Positions 25,960-36,130 of a stretch of DNA of 64,000 bases are shown in pieces; within the stretch, counting starts at the first letter, position 1; every line of letters begins with the position of its first letter. Below the pieces are notes generated by a model that made no database searches, was not told the DNA's origin, and was given only the letters and a program-made list of their open reading frames with translations. Source of the stretch: Isohypsibius dastychi (Eukaryota; Tardigrada; Eutardigrada; Parachela; Isohypsibiidae); contig JAQIWT010000007.1 of the NCBI GenBank assembly GCA_034696485.1, positions 21,503 to 85,502 of the forward strand. The letters are read 5' to 3'. Both the position numbers and the translations under genes were made by a program.

Positions 25960-26370
25960 CTAACCTTTTGAATTTTCTTCCCATCCTCCATTGTCACTTT
26001 CCGACATTTCGACTTTCTTGCTGAGAACATCAAGTGTTCCGCTTAACCGCTCTGTCCAGTCCATGAAATGTCCCTTCAGATTCTTGACAAAAGCTTTATC
26101 GACCACTCGCTCGGCGTCAAGATGCTGTATCTTTGTTGCATTCTCATGCAAAGTAACATTCTTCTGGGCGACTTCAGACATCACTGCAACAACTGCAACG
26201 TTTTTTCAGGCAGTTTTCTTTTCAATTCCGAATTTTCAGTCTTCAGCCGTTTGGTGTTTTTTGCACATTCGACGACGTTGTGGACAAGATTTCTTTGGCA
26301 TTTCGGCATTCTCAAGCTATTCAGTCAATTGCAGACGAGAGAAAGCAACGTTGCGATAGAAAAGTCAGAA
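25960..26370 (-). CDS. Coiled-coil-like minus-strand frames, unrecognised
   Basis: From about 26370 downward the minus strand gives basic then heptad-like peptides (TKRLKTENSELKRKLPEKTL in one frame). In another frame from 26184 comes SEVAQKNVTLHENATKIQ... ending EMSESDNGGWEENSK. The second segment ends at a good donor (AAAAG|GTTAGC near 25962). Together they suggest a coiled-coil protein with a frame change or an unseen junction at about 26190. No family is recognised. The overlapping plus-strand frames (25991-26388) are Ser/Phe-rich shadows. Confidence 0.3.
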
Positions 26371-26414
26371 CGGCGGAACAATTGGTAAAATGAGAAGTTC
26401 CTAATCAGAGAATA

Positions 26415-26666
26415 GGCAGGTTGAGCCAGGACGCTTTTGTATGAAACTAAACCAAAGCCTAAACCAAACCAAGGTGCCAACTTTGGTCCAAACCACAGTT
26501 TGGGCCAAAGTTTAGGTAGAAACGTGGTTTGTAACCAAAACGCGCGCCTATGTTTGGTTACACACCACGTTTCTACCTAAACTTTGGTTCAAACTTTGGT
26601 TTGAAACTTTGGTTTGGTTTAAACTTTAGTTTGGTTTCTTTCAAAATCGTGCTGGCTCAACCTGCC
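26415..26666. mobile_element. Foldback MITE-like element, TA-flanked
   Basis: The outer ends are GGCAGGTTGAGCCAG at 26415 and CTGGCTCAACCTGCC ending at 26666, perfect inverted repeats flanked on both sides by TA (26413-26414 and 26667-26668). The arms continue inward as imperfect inverted repeats made of variants of CCAAACTTTGGTTT, with a palindromic centre near GTTACAAACC / GGTTTGTAAC. The element is 252 bp and has no coding capacity. TA target duplications are typical of Tc1/mariner/pogo-type transposition; the family is inferred. Confidence 0.8.
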
Positions 26667-26967
26667 TAATGAGGTTAACCGTATTCGAACGGAAATCGAA
26701 CCCGTCTCATGTGACGTACTGTTATCAGTCATGGTCAGCCACCACCGCCACGCTGCATATGGTATTTGATCCGTTTTTCTAAAATGTTGAACCAAATTTC
26801 GAATGCTCTGCAAGAGCAGAACGAGCAACAATTTCAGCCGAGTATATGATGCAATCTTTGGTATTGTTATTCACCTTTTGCGTTCACAAAACAGGTGGTG
26901 AGAATTTGTTCTCACATCCCTTTCCTAGGGAACAATCAGTCTTTGCGCACCGCGAACTTATTTGAGA

Positions 26968-27398
26968 AACCCGAGAATCTGCGCACCATGAATTTTCGTA
27001 GGCCACCTTTCGTAGTCAGAATTTTCGTAGTAAAACTTCCGTTGCCATGCTTCTCGTAGACAAGAAATCTCGTTGCCCGCTAACCTCGTAGGCAAGAGGT
27101 TTCGGCGTTTCGTGGTTATGGTGTTTTGGGGCACTGCCGTCTTCTGCAGTCTCTCACCCCCCCCCCCCCCCACTCGTGAATGGTCTAAAGTGCTTGACAT
27201 TCAATTACGAGGTGTTTTAGAAGCAAAACTTCCTACGCAGAACTCCAGGAACCATGAAATGTTAACTGCGAAACTGCTGGCTGCGAATGATTGTGACAAC
27301 GGAAGTTCTCGACAAAGAGAGCTCTTGGCTACGAAAAGTCGAGACTACGAAAAGTCTGCCCACGAAAGTTCATGACGCCGGGAATCTCGGAGCATTCA
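26968..27398. repeat. Imperfect foldback repeat with a C15 loop
   Basis: The left arm (from GAGAATCTGCGCACCATGAA) carries repeated TTTCGTAG motifs. The right arm, ending near 27398, carries the complementary CTACGAAA motifs in the mirrored order. The inverted repeat is diverged but clear over more than 70 bp at the outer ends. A run of 15 C (27157-27171) lies near the centre. It has no convincing coding potential and is probably a foldback-type mobile element. Confidence 0.6.
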
Positions 27399-27436
27399 GC
27401 ATTCTGATAGTTCAAGAAGGCCCAGTTGGGTGACTA

Positions 27437-27691
27437 CGGCCTCTTTTCATGTTTGTCGATGGCACATTCCTGACCAACAAAATCGTCGACGATTCGCTGA
27501 AGTTTCTTCTCTGACAAATTCCTGACCATTTCTCAAGGGACTGCTTTCGAATCGGAGCAGCAACGACAGCGGCGGCGATCGACGTTCCGACGAAAGAAAT
27601 TCAGAAAGCTAAAAGCTGGAGAAGAGACAAGTACGTCAGCTACGTACGGAAAAAAGTGGCTTTGAAGGGGTTGGATATGTATGCGAAGTAA
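27437..27691 (+). pseudogene. Tyrosine recombinase C-terminal fragment (DIRS/Ngaro or Crypton type)
   Basis: The frame starting RPLFMFVDGTFLTN, then RIGAATTAAAIDVPTKEIQ, then SWRRDKYVSYVR matches the C-terminal catalytic half of tyrosine recombinases from eukaryotic YR elements. It keeps the second active-site Arg followed by GAAT.AA, a Trp-containing turn, and the Tyr near YxxYxR. One in-frame TGA sits after KFLL, and the His usual just before the second Arg is replaced. No reverse transcriptase or upstream recombinase half is seen nearby. This is a dead fragment ending at a TAA at 27689. Confidence 0.7.
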
Positions 27692-27917
27692 GGAATATTT
27701 GTTTGGGGAGATGATTGATTGATTGTGCACCTAGAGCGGGCAGGAGGCAGTTCTTCCCTAGACAAGCCATTCCGGATGGTCTTATACAGGGGGCTGCGCT
27801 CTCCCGTTCTGCGCTGCCAAACGCGTTTTGAATAAATCCCTCCACGCCAGCCAACTTCGTTTCAATACGCATTTAACCGGAAATCAGGTGCCGAGCAATT
27901 ATGGAATTAATTCTCAT

Positions 27918-28420
27918 TTAATAAATCAATGAAAGATTGCTTGAATTAGTTTCGAAACAGTACTGCTCCAGAGCTGAAAGAGCTGCTTCCACATCACTGC
28001 TTGTTTGAATTTTGAACTTGGGTACAATTTCCAGCATATTGCTTTCCTCTTCATCCGAAAATTCGGTCTCATTTTCGATCATTTGACTTGGTGCTGGTAG
28101 ATTTGGATTATGCTTATTCACAATCTCTTGCGCAATTTCATCAGCAGTTTCTTCTGACGTTTCTCTGCAGGAGACACGGTCATCAAAACTGGTGAATTCT
28201 TCCTCAGACATCGATGCAAGTTCTCCGCGGATTTCTTCATCTAGAACTTCTATTCCTTCAAAACTATGAGCAGGGTATACCACAGGCTAATCTTCGATGA
28301 ACTGATCCGCTTCCTTATGCATTCCGCATATTAGGAAGCATTTTACTATGGTCGATTCTTCCACCCCCTCCCATGCTCCAGTAATCCATCTAATCGGATG
28401 ATAAACATCCAGTCCCTTTT
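27918..28420 (-). pseudogene. Tigger/pogo transposase C-terminal fragment
   Basis: The minus frame contains IRWITGAWEGVEESTIVKCF, the helix that closes the DDE core of pogo/Tigger-type transposases (AW..V...TI..CF). Next comes an acidic tail (about 120 residues) with EEE/DEE clusters, then the terminal segment SDVEAALSALEQYCFE, typical of the end of these proteins. One in-frame TAG (just before VVYPAHS) separates the core piece from the acidic tail. The DNA-binding half and the catalytic Asp residues are not recognisable upstream. Inactive remnant. Confidence 0.65.
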
Positions 28421-28944
28421 TAAGGAAGAAGTTTCGACATCTACAAATTCCTGTCATGCAACCACACTTTTCTCCATTCTTCTGTTATGAGACATTTTCA
28501 TGAATCATGGTTAGATAAGACACTCTCATAGTAGGTGGATTCTGGGTCAGCTTATCACGTTTAGCGCAAACAAACGTAGGAACTACCGCTAAGCAGACAA
28601 AATTTGAGCTCATTCGATATCTCACAAATAATTCAAATTACGCGTAACGACAAAAATTGTTCATGTAGCAGTTCTTGTGACTGTTTGTATAGTCTTCTTT
28701 ATCTCCATACTTCATTAAAGTAATACCGCCTGGACTGGTAAGCAAACATCCTCTTAGTCCGTTCGATAGCTTACAAATAACGTCATTTATTTGCAAAAGT
28801 GATCCAACTAGCGGTACTTCTGACTTCATTTGTTATGTTGCAGACATTCGTCCGATAAGACTATCACGTCCCGGAACTTCTGCGCACATAAAAAGCGTTT
28901 TTCTTCCCAACTGTAGTCATCCCCTCGGCATTTCATAATTTAAA

Positions 28945-31106
28945 ATGGACAAACTCCTTGTCGTTTATTTCTCTGCGTTATTCCTAGCGTTCTCCAACAA
29001 AGCTCACGCTTCTGTTCAAATGAATGTCTCCATTCCAGCTGTCAAAAGTGAGTCGGTGAAAATTACAACTTCACACAGAATTTTAATGCTCCTTTCTGTA
29101 GATATGATACCAGCTGCCAGGTCGTGGGGGTTGCTAGAAATCTCGCCGAATGCGTACCTCTCTCCTACCTACGCGGGAAGTTTTCGCATCTCTGTATTCA
29201 AGAATCAAGCTGCGGATCCGGCCTTGGTTCAATATTACTACTCCCCGGCGCTGATTGTAGATCCCAGCTCAGCTACAATTTTCTACAACAGTTTTTCCAA
29301 ACGATTCGAAACAGCCTTCTCCGTCATCATGTGGGATGAGAAGTACGAACAATTCATTTGTGATGAACTTTCAAAGAAAACCGGAAAACCCGTGCCGAGA
29401 AGTCATGTGCGGACTCTTCCTATCGAGCAGATCCGCATAGACTCTAACCTGTGGTCGGAAGATTACGAACTTCAAAATGGATGGGTCTCCTATGCCAATC
29501 AGCCGTCGGTCTTCGAGTTCCGGTTCGTCTGTGGATCAAACGAGTCTTGCACCTACTTGGCAGAACTGTTGAGGTCCAATCCCAAATACGTCGTTTCGGA
29601 CACCGTGGTGTATTACAGTCTACAAACACAGAAAAGTATCAGACGTACGATTCATGTGAGTAGGATTGCTTGAAAACATAATGTCTTAACACCCGACATA
29701 GCCCCCCCCCCCCGTATTTGGTTGAGTGTCTTATTCGTGGATATAACATGTGGACGTTTCGCATTCTATGCATTGATAGTTGGAGTTCATGTTCTTCACA
29801 TTCTTTTTGTATCTTTAAGGTCAAAGCGGAGCATGTGCAATCTGGAAACTTGTTCACCTCACTCATTCAAAAGTTTCCTGAACAAGATGTCTTCTACATG
29901 AAAACGGACGACCTCAAAAAGATGACGCTTGAAATCGCCTCTAACGTTGTTGCCACTGAAGTGACTGATGACGAGTTTGTCAGTCAAGACCAGGCCTTGA
30001 CTATTAGCTCAGTCCTCGAAAACTTGCTCAAAGTAAAGACTGTTTCAACATCAACTTTTGAAGCGGGTATGTGGGATTCGGTGTTCTGGCAAGACGAAAA
30101 CGCTAGGCCGGATAAAATCACGCAGGCTCTCAATGATATCTACGAAAAGAGTGACAGTACATTAAAAGAAAGAATAAAGAGGATAGCCTCTGGCCAGTCT
30201 GGATCCAGCACAAGTAGTTCGGGGGCATTCAACGCCAGCATGCACGGCATCAGTGCTGGAGGTTCCGGTTCGAGTTCGCAATCCAGTACCTGGGCATCGA
30301 TGAACCACAATGAGCGCGAAAATCTAAGAGAACTGTTGACCGAAGCCCGAGAAGTTTCAGTGTGGGAGGGCGAGACATTCAAACCGAAACCGATGCAGCT
30401 GAGCAGAACTAACTCAGCGGCCCTTCGGACATCTTCGGTCGTCACAACAACACAAGTTCGTGTAACAAAGTCAACATCGGAACTGAGTAGCCGGATGAAC
30501 GTTGTGGATGGATCGACAAGTGTCAGTGAACTGATGCAGCAGAGGGATCAACTCCGCCTGCTCAGTGGTCAAGTGACAGACCAGAAGAATCAAATACGGT
30601 TGTTGAATGGCCAAGTCACCGAACAACGGACGAGTTTTGATAACAAACTTAGCTCCCTTCAGACTAACGGGAATCTGGCACCCACAGGAACAATCACGAT
30701 GTTATTCAACAATCAGGGTCACGCGGTTCCTCGAGGGTGGCTACTCTGTGATGGGTCACGCTTAGACTGCAGTGCTTATGGTCCGCTGTGTGGCATGATT
30801 GGTTCGCAACTTCCAGACCTGCGGGAGCGTTTCCCTGTGGGATTCCGCAGCGGCAGCTCATTTGCTACTCGGATAGGTGCTGTTGGTGGCGAGGCAGCTC
30901 ATACGCTTACTCTCGCAGAAATGCCGGCACATAGTCATAACTACCAACACTGGAACTGGGGTAAAACAATGAAAAACTGGAAGCATGATACGGTCTACAG
31001 CCGTCTCAACGATAACGTACAAGGAACAACCGACGTCCGCGGATCTTCTGCTCCTCACAACAATCTTCCTCCATTTTTAACGGTCAACTTCATAATCAAA
31101 ACATAA
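28945..31106 (+). CDS. Secreted protein with a C-terminal phage tail-collar domain
   Basis: Exons 28945-29047, 29102-29655 and 29820-31106 give 647 residues. Both introns have clean sites (A|GTGAGT...CTGTAG and T|GTGAGT...TTTAAG); the first is 54 bp and a multiple of three, so the frame also reads through it. A signal peptide (MDKLLVVYFSALFLAFSNKAHA) opens the protein. Next is an N-terminal region of about 350 residues with no name I can give, containing PIEQIRID and a Cys pair (VCGSNESC). Then come a Ser/Gly-rich linker (about 375-410), a Gln-rich heptad segment (LRLLSGQVTDQKNQIRLLNG), and from about residue 525 a tail-collar/Mdp-type domain: PTGTITMLF, PRGWLLCDGS, LPDLRERFPVGF, LAEMPAHSHNY and a C-terminal PPFLTVNFIIK. 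Tail-collar domains form trimeric fibre tips in phages. Here the gene is spliced and intact. Secretion and oligomerisation are inferred. Confidence 0.85.
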
Positions 31107-31109
31107 GTC

Positions 31110-31475
31110 AGGCCTCTATTCTTTACGGTATATATATCGTTATGTACGAGGACTTGGATTTGCTGTTTGGCTTTGTTGACACGAAATGGAAGATATTGTA
31201 TCTCAGGACTTTTTAAGTGACCTTCTTTTTCGTCAGTAAAAATGTATGCCAATCATTTTCGCCGAGACTTTTTACTCGTTACTATCCAGTCTCCACACAA
31301 GCTGACACATCACCCACATACGCACTCATCAAACAAATCAAATCAAGTCAGCATACATAAACGCGTCCTTTGCGGGCTAATACTAAAAACATCTACATTC
31401 GTGATAAAAATGAATGGGAATGAGTGAAGTCACAGAATCAGCAATGTGGTGTTCATGGTGCGCTGTGTAGCATAA
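31110..31475. other. 3' flank of the tail-collar gene, no gene seen
   Basis: AT-rich sequence between the tail-collar gene and the truncated receptor copy. No canonical AATAAA is obvious directly after the stop. No frame is convincing. Confidence 0.4.
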
Positions 31476-31481
31476 TTAATC

Positions 31482-32168
31482 CGCCAGATACCCCAAAATA
31501 AGGAACACGTTCACAACAAAAGTCACGAAAAATATACCACCAAAGGGTTCACTTAGAAGTTCGTGCAGTTCCAATAACATTCGGTGTTTCAACAGAATTT
31601 TTCTCAGCAATTTCATAACTGATTCATGTTCAAGGGTTCCCATTGGAACTGTTGATTTCAGAGTCCAGATTTGGTTCTGAAGTTCTTCATGGAGCGAAAC
31701 ACTGCAGTCGTACGAGATTTTCCCAAAAGTGAACAACATCATGTATGCAGTTTGAGCGATACAAAGTGGAATAGTGGAAGTGATGACCCACCAGACCAAG
31801 CTGTTCCAGATCATGATATGAATATGCAGGGAATTGTACGACCCGCTTTCCAGGCTCGGATGAATCCTCGCGATCCCACATGACAAATAGTTGTCGGACC
31901 ATGAAACCATCTCCCATGTCCATACCGAGCCAACAGCAACACGAATACTTTTTGTCATGAGTATTTTGTGATCCTGAGATACCGTTCAACTTTGTCTGGA
32001 TACATGGCGTTGATGACATTCCCCGTTGAACGCAGAACTCTAGCAAGAATATTCAAACGGCTTTTCATGAACAGAATCGACAGAGTTAGAGGTCTCCATA
32101 AAACGTAGACTTAATCTGTGACATCAATGGACATCTGGATGAGGGTGGAATCGGTTTTGATGGCACGC
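31482..32168 (-). pseudogene. Truncated gustatory-receptor-like copy
   Basis: This minus-strand segment is very close in sequence to exon 1 of the receptor gene at 20.3-21.7 kb, covering residues from the second helix (TLIQMSIDVT) to FLILGYLA. It has a stop in place of a Ser codon (VTD*VYVL), lacks several residues near the ITK/SMTK junction with a frame change, and ends after GYLA where the parent continues GMIAGG. The 5' part is cut at 32168, where the GGCACGCC of the receptor meets a palindromic repeat. No exons 2-4 are present. It is a recent partial duplicate, dead. Confidence 0.85.
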
Positions 32169-32290
32169 CTGTAGCCGGCAGAATTGTTGATATGTTGAGT
32201 GTTGACTCAACAAGTCAACAATTCTGCCGGCAGCAGTAGCCGGCAGAATTGTTGAGTCTGGTCGGCAGGAATGTTGAATGTTCAGAATAA
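32169..32290. repeat. Palindromic repeat at the receptor breakpoint
   Basis: AGCCGGCAGAATTGTTGA occurs twice directly (near 32173 and 32236) and once inverted (near 32208-32226), with a small palindrome GTTGACTCAACAAGTCAAC between. The sequence starts exactly where the receptor copy ends. It shares the AATTGTTGA/TCAACAATT words with the neighbouring TIR element, so it may be a related or nested terminus. Confidence 0.6.
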
Positions 32291-32392
32291 CCACTGCAGT
32301 GCAGTTTGAATTTTTTTTTGCCAGGCCAATGGCCAGAGGCAGAAAGTTGACAAAGGGGGTAGGCAGGCAACCAATAGAGTCACAGGGGATTA

Positions 32393-33434
32393 GTCAGAAC
32401 TCAACAGTTCTGCCAAAGACAGAGATAAACTCAACAATTTTGCCAAAGGCAGAGAGGGACTCAACAATTTTGCCAGAGGCAGAGAGAAACTCAACAATTC
32501 TGCCAAAAGCAGAGAGAAACTCAACAATTATTTGACCGTAAACCTGCCAGAAGACGAGCGAAAAAAGAATATTTGGGCAAAAAAACAACAACAACAAAGA
32601 TGGTCTTCCCTGGCCTCGCAGATCAAAAGTTTGCCTAACCTGGCCCTGCAAAACATCGAATACCAAAATAAATCACCTAGAAGGATGTTTTAAGACCAAG
32701 AGATGGGAGATTACCAGCATAGAAGAACCGCAAGAAGCCTGGGAAAGCAGAAAAGTCGACCAACGTTCCGACGTAAACTGTGAGCAGAATCAGGCGCAGA
32801 ACCCACACCAAATAACCCTAATCGAAAGATCTCTCCATTAAGTCTTAGAAAACTGGGAATAAAACGGTATAATGATCAAGTGTGGAACAAACGAGCTCAG
32901 AGACACTGAAATAAAACAGGAGCACCAGTAAATCGCTCACCCCTACTCTGAACCCCGTTAAACATGTGTGGTGTCTTGTAACGCCAGCGGCGTAACGTCA
33001 CGAAAGTTTTTGGCAGTAGGTAAGTTGGCACAACTGAAGTGGTGTCTCTTGTCTAGAGTGTCAGGTTGAGAAAACGTTTTGTCCACAACATATTGTCAGG
33101 TGAACTGAAGCTCTGGATTGCTAAGTGTAAAATCAGCGCACTGTAGATAAACTTGTCTGTACATGTGGGATGACAGTTCCGAAATGTTAGGCTCGGACAG
33201 ATCGTTGTCTGGGGCATGGAGAGTTCAGAGTTCTTGATGGTTGTTCCTGACCTTGTACCGTCCAGATTGCATTTGCAGCAGGCCGTTGCAAATGCTATGA
33301 AAGTTGCGAACTGAAAAGTTCCGTAAGAATTGTTGAGTTTCTCTCTGCCTTTGGCAAAATTGTTGAGTCCCTCTCTGCCTTTGGCAAAATTGTTGAGCTT
33401 ATCTCTGTCTTTGGCAGAACTGTTGAGTTCTGAC
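32393..33434. mobile_element. Non-autonomous TIR element with tandem-repeat arms, TA-flanked
   Basis: The left end GTCAGAACTCAACAG and right end CTGTTGAGTTCTGAC are exact inverted repeats, bordered by TA at 32391-32392 and 33435-33436. Each arm is built of a 34-36 bp unit (AACTCAACAATTTTGCCAAA plus a GGCAGAGAG-type part), about four units on the left (to 32530) and three on the right (33325-33434), in inverted orientation. The 1,042 bp body has no transposase and contains copy 2 of the dispersed repeat also seen at 17.2 kb. TA duplication suggests a Tc1/mariner-like source. Confidence 0.75.
32536..32675 (-). repeat. Dispersed repeat, copy 2 (inverted)
   Basis: The reverse complement reads TATTCGATGTTTTGCAGGGC..., then GGCCAGGGAAGACCATC and a TTG-rich stretch, matching 17230-17376. 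It lies inside the TIR element at 32393-33434, so the repeat at 17.2 kb may be a piece of the same element family. Confidence 0.65.
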
Positions 33435-33436
33435 TA

Positions 33437-33780
33437 CGTCTCCTCCAAAATTAAGTTAACAACGCGTATCCAATCCGTTGATTGATACGTTAAGTCCAAA
33501 CCACAAACCGCTCACGTATACCTCCCAGGCAGCGGACAAAAACGACAACAACAAACAATCTTGGGTCCAAACGTCGGAAAGTACCTTCGGAATTTGCGGC
33601 TTTGGACCAAAACAGCGAAATCAGCAGAAATCTCCTTTCGAAACACCATTTTCATCATCAAATGAAAGAACAAATTAGTTTGACAGTCACGTGATCCGGT
33701 AGACGTGGGAGTTACGCCACCAACGTACGCAATACGTCAATCAAGTGCGTACGTTTGTTAACTTAATTTTGGAGGAGACG
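33437..33780. mobile_element. MITE with 27-bp terminal inverted repeats, TA-flanked
   Basis: The left end CGTCTCCTCCAAAATTAAGT and its exact reverse complement at the right end (to 33780) form TIRs of 27 bp that include TTAAGTTAACAA. The TIRs are followed inside by further imperfect inverted sequence. TA flanks both sides (33435-33436, 33781-33782). The 344 bp body has no coding frame of note. The left TA is also the right TA of the element before it. Confidence 0.85.
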
Positions 33781-34214
33781 TAGCTGCGTCTGAGAGAACG
33801 ATTCGGAGCGAAGATCGGACGGAGGGTATAACGGTCGTGAGAGTAAATGCAGGAGTTTCAGTAAGATATCTTATGTCGATAGAGAATCGGCGTGATGAAA
33901 TGAGAATAATTTTGGCGGTGGGTTTAATTGACAGCCAGAAATTAAAGTCAGCTGTGGCGCTCATAAGGATGAACCGGAGTTTTGAGAGCGATGAGGATGG
34001 ATGACAGCAGTATATCCATATGCGAAGTCATTTCGTGAATTCCATCAAAAATGAAGGCTCCAATTCCTATACCATATTTACTTCGTATTTCATCGATGAG
34101 ATTCGTTGAGTCGGTAGGGACTGGATGACGAAACTGAGAAGCAAACCTTTTGTGACAAATAATAGACGGGAGTAATTATCAGCATTCTTGTCAAACCGCC
34201 CGATGTAACCGATT

Positions 34215-34560
34215 TTATCGACAAATCAGGAGCGATCTTTTTAACTTGATTTCTACGAGGGTTGTTGCAGTACGGCGGGTTCGAGTGCAGATAACCTTGA
34301 GCATGGGATACAAGTTCGAAATATATTCCAAGGTGAAAAGCGGGATCTTTGTAGACTTGCCAGTGCCCGTGGGTCGGTTGATGAGAATAATCCGACATTC
34401 ATGAAGGGCCTCAATGTATATCGGCTTAATCGCAACGACCAGAAAAACATGGGAAGACATCTTGCTTTCGATGAGGAATGGAGGCAAGAGCTGATCTGGG
34501 AGAAATTACACGAACTTGAAAGTAAAGACTGTTTACGTCGCAAGGCTTGTAAATGACGAT
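34215..34560 (-). pseudogene. DEAH-box RNA helicase fragment (motifs I and Ia)
   Basis: In the minus frame, IILINRPTGTGKSTKIPLF is the Walker A/motif I region of DEAH helicases (usual form TGSGKTTQ.P), and the following CTRTRRTA matches motif Ia (TQPRR.A). Upstream residues LPPFLIESK, then FLVVAIKP, fit the region before motif I. The frame ends at 34215 and sequence below it is open in other registers without recognisable motif II (DEAH). This is a short broken copy; the source helicase subtype (DHX36/DHX9-like or other) cannot be fixed. Confidence 0.6.
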
Positions 34561-34599
34561 GTTTCATAGGCAAATACGATATGAGGTGGGAGGGGGGCG

Positions 34600-36100
34600 G
34601 TCACCGGGTTTGAGGGTGAGTCGTAGAGATTGCTGCGCCGTCGTACCCGAGCGCATGTGAGCATCACGGACTTAGGCTTGAGGAATTTAATTACCGGATG
34701 GAACGGTGAATTCTATGGGAACAAGATAGTGATCAGATGTTATGCTCGGGAAGAAAATGTAAAGAAATGAACAAATATGGGAGAAATAACTTCTGGGGGG
34801 GGGGGGGATTTTAATGAATTTGTTCAAGATTCACTGACAGCTGCGGGGTAAGAATGATAAGAATCTGATTAAAACTTGATCAATGGAGCTTCAGAAAGAC
34901 GTCTAACAGCAAATTGACAAAAGACTCGGCACAAACTCTGCACCGAGCGATAACCCGATGTTCAGAATATGAACATTTGCCAACGGGGTTTCTCAGCAGC
35001 AGGTGTTCCATCTGTCATAGAGGCACCGTCTCTTCAGCTTTACATCACAGGGTCGAGTTGATGCTTATCAGATTTTGCAATAATCTAGAAAAGAGCTCCA
35101 TTATTATTTGGCATCTACCCCCTCCCCCCCTCCTTCGGGTTGACTGATGGTTCGCGACGGTAAACCAGCATCTCCAAGAAATTCGTGATCATTTCTAACT
35201 TGCACACTTATTAAGACACAAAAACGACAAAAGTGGTGATCGCATTGTGATGATATGCGTGAAAGAGAATAAACTGGTAGTTCCATATACCTACCTCTGT
35301 CTCATTTTCATTACTGCATTTTTCATGGTTTTGCATGATTTCCATTTTGAACAAAATCCCCTGGGTTTCATTATAATTATTTTCCTGAGAACTTGACCTC
35401 CTTTATTTCCTCATTCTCTCTGGCATTGCGGCTGGAAGGTTCGACGCAAGGACGAGAGCACTCATGAAGTTTCTGATAAACGGAAAACAGCCTGCGTTCC
35501 CCGATGGACGTTACTTTATGGATATGTTGTTGAAGATTGAAATTCAGCCGAGTGAATTCGGACATGTTCATTATCTGGGATGGTTTCGTGAGCATTTTGA
35601 TACGGAGTCAGAAAGCCGGCCTCAATCACAATTCCACTAACAATGCAGCACCATTTCTGCCGCTGGAAGAAGTGTCAACGCTTCAATGCTTACTGACGAG
35701 AACAAACTATGTTTGACGTATTCGCAGAATGCCAGAAACGTCGCATTTCCTGCCCGTCGAGAGCGTATGCAATCTTGAAGGTGACAGATCCTTTTGTACT
35801 ATCCGGATCGAAAGATCTGCTCGACTCGGAGGATGCTTTAACCAGGGACCTTCCGTAGGCTGACTTGGGTTCCCATGACCAAGCTGGAACCAGGCCAGGG
35901 TGAAATCCTTGCCGGACGACAGGACATGCGCAATGTCAACGAACTGATTCTGGATGAGCTTCTCACGAGGGGGGTTATTTGAGTCCGAGTACCGGTTCAA
36001 CCGCAGGATTGGACTGATTTCGACCAAGCTGACTATGATGTCACTTTGTAAGTCAAGATGTTCAAGATTTAACGAATAGTTGAACAAGTCGTCTTGACTT
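34600..36100. other. Stretch without a recognised gene
   Basis: A run of 13 G lies at 34795-34807 and a C-rich run near 35118-35131. A plus-strand ORF at 35464-35640 (59 codons, starting MKFLINGKQPAFPDGRYF) looks coding by residue composition but is not recognised, and similar coding-like frames with stops follow to about 36090. Confidence 0.3.
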
Positions 36101-36130
36101 CCTAGAAAGTCAAAAAAACGAGGAGATATT

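Noticed and set aside
26690-26770. tRNA-like T-arm on the minus strand (GGGTTCGATTT with a pairing ACGGG/TCCGT stem)
   Set aside because: No acceptor stem, D-arm or seven-base anticodon loop could be paired with it. A tRNA-derived SINE piece is possible but unsupported.
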